Assembly (NCBI GenBank): GCA_026416895.1
Contig: JAOAEH010000078.1
Span: 1-8,176, forward strand
Source: Elusimicrobiales bacterium
GTDB lineage: Bacteria > Elusimicrobiota > Elusimicrobia > Elusimicrobiales > UBA9959
Direction: 5' to 3'
DNA: 8,176 bases
Notes under the pieces: generated by a model
Told to the model about the DNA's origin: nothing
Databases searched by the model: none
What the model saw: only the letters and a program-made list of their open reading frames with translations
Program-made: the position numbers and the translations under genes
Shown: one piece after another, positions 1-5,961 of the stretch
Numbering within the stretch: the first letter of the stretch is position 1
Layout of the letters: each line of letters opens with the position of its first letter

Positions 1-261
1 AAATCATCTCACAAAATAAGAGAAGAAATAAATGTTGATTTTTCAAAAGAAAACGTCATAGTAATAACTTCTAAATCAGAATTACCTCCTGGAATATTTA
101 AAATCACTAATGTAACTTATCAAAATGATACAGCAATAATAAACTATACTATAGATGTTCTTGAAATGGCAGAGAACAATCCTCACGCTAAAGCTAATTT
201 CTATACAGCAACCACTATTTTAAAGAAATCTAAAACAATAAAACTGAATCAAACAAGATAA
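1..261 (+). CDS. 3' end of a PrcB-C-like protein (partial, 5' end outside window)
   Basis: Frame 1 is open from the first base to a TAA at 259-261 and gives 86 residues with no start in view; the other two forward frames stop within 40 bases. The visible part alternates short beta-strand-like segments: a strand with VIVIT, a Pro-Pro-Gly turn, a FKITNV strand, a second strand ending in IDVLEM, then a loop and a YTATTILKKS strand. This order (strand, Gly-rich turn, 'I-x-V' strand, long loop, final strand before a basic tail) resembles the PrcB C-terminal domain, first named from a protease-complex subunit of spirochaetes, but the usual TGGY turn is replaced by PPGI. The similarity is by eye and the family call is weak; any signal peptide would lie outside the window. 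The stop is one base before the addA start, so it is probably co-transcribed with the repair genes although no functional link is evident. Confidence 0.8.
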   Translation, partial: KSSHKIREEINVDFSKENVIVITSKSELPPGIFKITNVTYQNDTAIINYTIDVLEMAENNPHAKANFYTATTILKKSKTIKLNQTR

Positions 262-262
262 G

Positions 263-3244
263 ATGCCTCAAGCACAAGCAATTTTAATATCAGCATCAGC
301 AGGTTCAGGAAAAACTTTTCGATTGACAAAAAAATATATAGAACTTTTATTGGCTGGAGAAGAAATATCTAGCCTTCTTGCTATCACTTTTACAGATAAT
401 GCGGCAAATGAAATGAAGGATAGAATAATAGAATATCTTAAAGCTATAGCATTTGAAGAAAAAGATAAAATTGAAAAATTTAATTTACCTTTAGAATCAA
501 AAAGAGCAATTAGTATATTGGATAAAATCTTTGAGAACTATAATTGGTTTAATATAAAAACAATAGATTCTTTTATAACTTCTATATTCTCTTTTTCCTA
601 TGATAACTTCAAATATAGGGATGATTTATCAATTAAATTTAACTATAAAAGCATTGTAAAACAAGAAATATTTAAGTTTCTATTGACCAAAATAATAAAT
701 AATGATGTAGAACAAATTAATAGCTTTATAAGTTTAGTTAATGAAACAAAAAATAAAATTGTTTTTGATCCTATAAAAAACATAATTGAATACTTCTCTG
801 AATTTTTCAAAAAAGAAGATGATTATCTTAGTGATATAAAGAAAATTTCAAGATTACAGAAAAAAAATCTGTTAAATAAAATAAACTTTTTGAGAATAGA
901 AATACTTAAAAGTATAGAAAAAATTAGAGAGGAGGATGTAGACCTTATATATTCAGACATAAAAAAAGGAAAAGAAATTAAAGACTCAGATTTAATAGCA
1001 AAAACGATAATAAATAAAGAAGGTTTAATTAAGAAAAATATACCAATAAAAAAACAAGTTTCTGAATTAAAAAAAATAGAACTTAAATTAAATACTTTGG
1101 CAAAAAGAATATTATCAACAAAAGCAAAACTTTTTTATATTCCCTACATTGAACTTTACTGTCAGTTTAGGGATTACTTAAGAAATAATCAAAAAAAATC
1201 AAAAGTGATAATTTTATCATCTATGTATAGAGAAATAAACAAAATGTTAAAAGAGTCTAATAATTTTTGGATAAATGAATTATATATGAAACTTTCCTCT
1301 CAATTTACTCACTTTTTTATAGATGAATTTCAAGATACCTCATATGCCCAATGGAATTTAATAAGACCATTCATAGAGGAAGCATTCTCAAGAGGTGGAA
1401 GTTTGTTTTTAATTGGAGATATAAAACAAGCAATTTATATGTTTAGGAATGCAGACTGGCGTATTATGATGGATATGATTAAAAGGCCAAAATCAACTTT
1501 TTATCTCAATACCTCTACTTTAGATAAAGGCATAGAAGTAGTAAATGTAGAGTTAAACTATAGAAGTTCAGATGTTATTTTGAATTATGTAAATGAATTT
1601 TTTAAAAATAATTGTTTTGTTAAATATTTAAATGAAAACAATCTTTCCCACTTTAAAAGTATTTATCAAATAACACATATATCAGATAAAAAAAAGGAAG
1701 GATATGTAGAAACCAAAATAGTAGATGAAAATAAAGCTAGAGAAGTTTTTATAGAAATAATAAAGGATATATTACTAAGGTTTAATCTTTCTTCAATAGC
1801 AATATTATCATATAAAAATGAAACCCTAGCCCAAATAGCTCAATGGTTGGACGAAGAAAAGATACCCGTTCTATTATATGGTGAGCTGGATATTAGAAAA
1901 AATAAAACCATACAATCAATAATATCCCTTCTTAGATTTATAAAAAACCAAAAAGATGAATTTAACTTTTCTATGTTTTTACTAAGTCCTATATTTATAA
2001 AAAAACTTGACAAAGACTCGTCAAAAAAGATAATAAACTTTTTTATAAGTACAAGGTCAAACAGATTAGATTTATTTAAGGAAGAATTTAGAAATCTCTG
2101 GTATGAAACAATTTATAGAATAATTAATGAATCGACAAAAAAAGATATATACTCACTAATAAATACCATAATCTCAGAATTCGATATTATAAAAAATTTT
2201 CCACATGATAATGCATTTATAATTAAATTTGTTGATTTATTACACGAACTTAGAGAAGAAGAAAAAATATATTCTATTGTAGATTTAATAAACTTTATAG
2301 ATAAAGCAGATGAGGATGATGAAAGGTTTTCAGTAGAGATTTCACCAACAATAAATGCAATAAAACTCATGACCTTTCATAAATCAAAAGGACTTGAGTT
2401 TGATGTAGTAGTCAATATTTTTAATCAAACAAATTTATCTGGAAATAGAATATACTATGACTTTGATGGCAAAAATATAAATCTCTATAACATAAATCAA
2501 GAGTCGAGCAAATCCGATACAAACTTGAATAAAATATATAAATTAGCTTTAGAAAATGATAGAATTTCAGATATAAACACTCTATATGTAGCTTTAACAA
2601 GAGCGAAATTCGAACTGTATAATATAATTATAAATAAACCTAGGAATTTAAAGATACTAAACCTATTTGAAAATACAGTTAGGGGTAAAAAAATAAAAGA
2701 CATCAACAAAACTAAAGAAAATAAGGTAAAAGCTCAAGAATTTGAAGCAAAAATTTCTAGAGACAAAAGCTTAGTTGACATAGTCAATGTTAAAACATTT
2801 TCAAAAGAGATTGAAATAGGCAATGTATTTCATAAAGCTATTTCTTTAATTACCTCTAAAAAAATGGATATAGAAAAATCTATAAAGTATGCTTTCTTAA
2901 ATGAAAATGTAGTATATAATGAAGATACTGTTAAAAAAGTGAAAGATCTAATAGTTAGAACGTTAAAGAATCCAAAAATCAGAAATCTGCTAGAATCTAA
3001 ATGTGAAATAAAGTCAGAAATCGAGTTTTCAGATAAAGATGGAAATATAATGAGAGCAGATCTTGTCATTTTTGAAAAAAACAGAATAAATATTATTGAC
3101 TTTAAAACAGGAAATTACAATATAGAAGATAAAAATCAAATTCTTGGTTACATCTCATCAGTTAAGAAAATATATAAATCATATAAAGTTGTCGGAATTA
3201 TATATTATGTAGAACATGATAAAATATATGAATACAACACTTAA
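263..3244 (+). CDS. addA: AddA/RecB-like ATP-dependent helicase-nuclease (UvrD/Rep family)
   Basis: A 993-residue superfamily 1A helicase fused to a RecB-type nuclease, expected to pair with the next gene product and resect double-strand breaks in the cytoplasm for RecA. Seen in order: Walker A SASAGSGKT (10-18); motif Ia ITFTDNAANEM (41-51); TIDSF (100-104); motif II DEFQD (354-358); motif III GDIKQAIY (385-392) with F394-R395; motif IV LNYRS (431-435); motif V KLMTFHKSKGLEFD (701-714); motif VI LYVALTRAK (774-782). The C-terminal nuclease has G853/H857, D933, D946-F-K948-T-G and Q959-x3-Y963, the full RecB-family set. Residues about 190-335 are Lys/Ile-rich and poorly conserved in look, in the place of the 1B insertion. 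Bacillus AddA is near 1230 residues, so this one is compact. An in-frame TGA at 245-247 leaves ATG 263 as the only plausible start; only nine residues precede Walker A and no classical Q motif fits. No good Shine-Dalgarno is present, but the upstream stop is one base away, suggesting coupling. AddA is favoured over RecB because of the AddB-like neighbour and absence of recC or recD in view. Confidence 0.92.
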   Translation: MPQAQAILISASAGSGKTFRLTKKYIELLLAGEEISSLLAITFTDNAANEMKDRIIEYLKAIAFEEKDKIEKFNLPLESKRAISILDKIFENYNWFNIKTIDSFITSIFSFSYDNFKYRDDLSIKFNYKSIVKQEIFKFLLTKIINNDVEQINSFISLVNETKNKIVFDPIKNIIEYFSEFFKKEDDYLSDIKKISRLQKKNLLNKINFLRIEILKSIEKIREEDVDLIYSDIKKGKEIKDSDLIAKTIINKEGLIKKNIPIKKQVSELKKIELKLNTLAKRILSTKAKLFYIPYIELYCQFRDYLRNNQKKSKVIILSSMYREINKMLKESNNFWINELYMKLSSQFTHFFIDEFQDTSYAQWNLIRPFIEEAFSRGGSLFLIGDIKQAIYMFRNADWRIMMDMIKRPKSTFYLNTSTLDKGIEVVNVELNYRSSDVILNYVNEFFKNNCFVKYLNENNLSHFKSIYQITHISDKKKEGYVETKIVDENKAREVFIEIIKDILLRFNLSSIAILSYKNETLAQIAQWLDEEKIPVLLYGELDIRKNKTIQSIISLLRFIKNQKDEFNFSMFLLSPIFIKKLDKDSSKKIINFFISTRSNRLDLFKEEFRNLWYETIYRIINESTKKDIYSLINTIISEFDIIKNFPHDNAFIIKFVDLLHELREEEKIYSIVDLINFIDKADEDDERFSVEISPTINAIKLMTFHKSKGLEFDVVVNIFNQTNLSGNRIYYDFDGKNINLYNINQESSKSDTNLNKIYKLALENDRISDINTLYVALTRAKFELYNIIINKPRNLKILNLFENTVRGKKIKDINKTKENKVKAQEFEAKISRDKSLVDIVNVKTFSKEIEIGNVFHKAISLITSKKMDIEKSIKYAFLNENVVYNEDTVKKVKDLIVRTLKNPKIRNLLESKCEIKSEIEFSDKDGNIMRADLVIFEKNRINIIDFKTGNYNIEDKNQILGYISSVKKIYKSYKVVGIIYYVEHDKIYEYNT
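3216..3244 (+). other. addA/addB coding overlap
   Basis: The last nine codons and the stop of addA are read in another frame as the start of addB. Two in-frame ATGs (3216 and 3228) lie inside the overlap. A purine-rich Shine-Dalgarno at the right distance is lacking for both, so initiation probably relies on ribosomes arriving from addA. This would keep the two subunits near equal amounts; the coupling is inferred. Confidence 0.6.
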
Positions 3245-5942
3245 AAATGAAATAGAAAGAATAATACTTGTAAAACCTACAGAAAATTTTATTAATACTA
3301 TTGCAAAATTTATAATCTCTTCAAATCTAGATCTTTTAAATACCATAATAATTTTTCCAAATATTAGACCTTCTTACTATTTGAAAAAGGAAATATCAAA
3401 ACTCAAAAATTCTCAAACTATTCTCCCACACATCACTTCATTGGATGAATTTATAAAAGAATTTAGCTTAAACCAAAAAAACAATATAGAAGAAGCAGAT
3501 TTTTACGATGCATTTTATATATTTTCAACGACATTTAAAGATGAACTTATTAAACTATATGGAAAAGATTTAAAAGAAGATGATATTTTAAAAATAACAC
3601 CTATATTTTGGGGTGAATTTGAGGAATTAAAAATAAACCATATAGAATCTAAAAATATAAAAGAATATGACTTTTTAATATCTGACTTCATCTCTAAAGG
3701 AAATATTAACTTGCTTTATGAAAAGTTTGTTAGGTATTCAAGCCTTTATGAAAGATTTTATTCAATTTTAGAAGAGTCTAATAAAATGACTAGGGCAATG
3801 ATGTATTTTTATACCTCAAAAAATCTTTCTAAAAATTCATTTTCACAAAACTTAAGTTTTATTTTAGCTGGTTTTTTTATGATGACTAAATCTGAAATTT
3901 ATATATTTGAAAAAATCTATAAAGACTTCAATTCCTACTTCTTTTTTCACGAGCATGAATTATTAAATAACTTAAGTAAAAATTTATCTTTTATGAAATA
4001 CATAAAGATAGAAAATAAATATTTAGCAGATTTCGAAATTAAAGCCTCTCCTTCAAAACATTCTGAAATTTTTACACTAAAAAACGATATAATTAGAATA
4101 TCAAAAGTAGAAGATAATAAAATTTACACCCCACCTTCAACAGCAATTGTAATCCCAGATCAAAATTCTTTAATTCCACTAATTGAGAATCTAATCAATA
4201 ATGTAGATGAGTTCAACATAACAATACCTTATTCTGTTAAAAACACACCTTGGATGTCTTTATTTGAAATGATAAGATTAATTATTGTAGATAAAGTTAC
4301 AGTAAAAGGAAAAAATTTTTACTCCCTTAAAAGAATTTTTTCTTTTTTTTCACATCATTATATCAAAAAAATATTTAATGAAAACATTTTATTAGAAGAA
4401 AGGTTTGATATTTTTTTAAGCATAAAAGAACTAGAAGAAAAATTTGATAATTCTAAAGAAGCATTTGGTTTTTTATGTCATGTGTTAGAATCTTTTGAAA
4501 ATGTTAAAAGTATATATGAATTTATCGAAGCAGTTGAAAAACTCATTACTAAAATAATTACAAACGTTAAAGATTCAGAATTTATAAATGCTGGCTATCT
4601 TATAATTAATGAAATTAGAAGAATAAAACAAAAAAATTTTGTTAACTTAAATTTTAAAGATTTAGACTCTTATTTTCAGCTTCTTGAAAATATCTTTAGC
4701 TATACCTCTTTTCCGTTTAAAGGAGAACCTTTAAATGGCTTGCAATGCCTAGGTATACTTGAAGCACGTTTGCTTAATTTTAAAAATGTTTTTATTATTG
4801 ATGCAAATGATGGTGTGATACCTTATTATAAAAATAATGCTTACATCCTTTCTGAATGGATAAGAAAAAAACTTGGGTTACCTACTTATAGTGATAGTTT
4901 TAATCTATATTATTATCATATTTCAAACTTAATATTATCATCAGAAAAAACAATAGTATATTTTGTGGAAAACAAAAGAATAAGAAAAAGTCCGATCATA
5001 GAAAAAATGATATGGGAAAAAGAAAAACATCAAAAAAAAATGCTAAACATACAAACTACTATGTATCCTAAACTTGGGTTTTCAACACATAAACCTGAAA
5101 AAATAAAAAAAGATGAAAATATTAAAAAAATGCTACAAAACTTTGTTTTTTCTTATTCATCATTGGATACATATCTCGAATGTCCTATTATGTTTTATTA
5201 TCAATATGTTTTAGGAATAACAAATAGTAATAAAGTGGATGAAATTGAAACTGCTGAAATTGGTCAGATATTTCATAAAGTATTAGAAAAAACTCTTACA
5301 CTATACAAAAATCAGAATATATCTTCAATAAAAAATGATAATTTTATAAACTATTTTAACGAAAACTTAAATGATGAAACTAAAAAGTTTGATAAATTAT
5401 CACCTCAGATTTATTTCATAAAGTCACAAATCTCCCTACAAGCGCAGTCTTTAATAGAAAGAATGAAAAAAGATTTTAAAGATTATGAAATAAAAGATGT
5501 AGAAATGTTTAAAAATTATGAAATTAATTCAGATAAATATTTAATAAAAGTATTTGGAAAGATAGATCTTGTTCTCGAAAACAAATCTGATATCATAATC
5601 ATTGACTTCAAGACATCTTCTGATCCCTCATTACATATGCCTAAATTAGATTATTTTATCGACAACTCTAAAGCTTTATCATATGGTTCAATACAAATGC
5701 CTTTTTATATTTTGCTATTTAAAGAAAACAAAAATACAAATGCTGGAATAATATCACTAGGTTCTAAATTTTGTGAATATAAAATGCTTTACAAAAATAA
5801 AGAAGATAAAGAAAAATACCAACATCTTATAGAAGAATTTATAATTTCTAAAATTAAAGAAATAATCGAAACAGACTATTTTGAAGTTTCAAAAAATCCC
5901 CCATGTAAAGATTGTATTTATTATCAAATATGTGGTATTTGA
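3216..5942 (+). CDS. addB: AddB-like nuclease subunit with iron-sulfur cysteines, no Walker A
   Basis: A 908-residue protein, the likely partner of AddA. The N-terminus (about 15-85) has a TIIIFPNIRPSYYLKK segment and then ILPHITSLDEF, as in the non-Bacillus AddB type, where the nucleotide-binding fold is degenerate. None of its three Gly-Lys pairs (116, 365, 781) is followed by Ser/Thr, so there is no Walker A. The middle carries GLQCLGILEARLLNFKNVF (508-526) followed by NDGVIP (531-536), the conserved motif V/VI-region signature of the AddB/RecC-like fold. The nuclease has G683/H687, D784, D797-F-K799-T and Q827-x-P-x-Y831. Cys656 lies in YLECP, and Cys897, Cys900 and Cys906 form CxxC-x5-C at the extreme C-terminus, matching the AddB 4Fe-4S pattern. 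The start is ATG 3216, overlapping addA by 29 bases; ATG 3228 (fifth codon, 17-base overlap) is an alternative, and neither has a clear Shine-Dalgarno. Family membership is firm; loss of ATPase is inferred from absent motifs. B. subtilis AddB is about 1160 residues, so this is shorter. Confidence 0.9.
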   Translation: MIKYMNTTLKNEIERIILVKPTENFINTIAKFIISSNLDLLNTIIIFPNIRPSYYLKKEISKLKNSQTILPHITSLDEFIKEFSLNQKNNIEEADFYDAFYIFSTTFKDELIKLYGKDLKEDDILKITPIFWGEFEELKINHIESKNIKEYDFLISDFISKGNINLLYEKFVRYSSLYERFYSILEESNKMTRAMMYFYTSKNLSKNSFSQNLSFILAGFFMMTKSEIYIFEKIYKDFNSYFFFHEHELLNNLSKNLSFMKYIKIENKYLADFEIKASPSKHSEIFTLKNDIIRISKVEDNKIYTPPSTAIVIPDQNSLIPLIENLINNVDEFNITIPYSVKNTPWMSLFEMIRLIIVDKVTVKGKNFYSLKRIFSFFSHHYIKKIFNENILLEERFDIFLSIKELEEKFDNSKEAFGFLCHVLESFENVKSIYEFIEAVEKLITKIITNVKDSEFINAGYLIINEIRRIKQKNFVNLNFKDLDSYFQLLENIFSYTSFPFKGEPLNGLQCLGILEARLLNFKNVFIIDANDGVIPYYKNNAYILSEWIRKKLGLPTYSDSFNLYYYHISNLILSSEKTIVYFVENKRIRKSPIIEKMIWEKEKHQKKMLNIQTTMYPKLGFSTHKPEKIKKDENIKKMLQNFVFSYSSLDTYLECPIMFYYQYVLGITNSNKVDEIETAEIGQIFHKVLEKTLTLYKNQNISSIKNDNFINYFNENLNDETKKFDKLSPQIYFIKSQISLQAQSLIERMKKDFKDYEIKDVEMFKNYEINSDKYLIKVFGKIDLVLENKSDIIIIDFKTSSDPSLHMPKLDYFIDNSKALSYGSIQMPFYILLFKENKNTNAGIISLGSKFCEYKMLYKNKEDKEKYQHLIEEFIISKIKEIIETDYFEVSKNPPCKDCIYYQICGI

Positions 5943-5961
5943 TAAAATGTATTTATTATGA
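5940..5961 (+). other. addB-mutS junction with four-codon mini-ORF
   Basis: The addB TGA ends at 5942 and mutS ATG is at 5958. Between them an out-of-frame ATG at 5947 opens a four-codon reading frame (M-Y-L-L) whose TGA (5959-5961) overlaps the mutS ATG as ATGA. No Shine-Dalgarno precedes mutS. The arrangement would allow stepwise reinitiation from addB to mutS, but in such AT-rich DNA it could be chance. No terminator is visible here. Confidence 0.3.

Noticed and set aside
2113..3069. Minus-strand open frames at 2113-2370, 2497-2709 and 2830-3069
   Set aside because: They lie opposite the conserved helicase and nuclease parts of addA, encode Ser/Phe/Ile-rich low-complexity products with no motif, and are what AT-rich antisense DNA gives by chance.
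3216..5942. Possibility that the second large gene is a RecC homologue or a CRISPR Cas4-like nuclease
   Set aside because: The Cas4-like nuclease-with-cysteines part is only the last third; the protein also has the AddB middle signature, the cysteines are arranged as in AddB, and it overlaps an AddA gene. No cas genes or repeats are in the window, and RecC lacks an active nuclease of this type.
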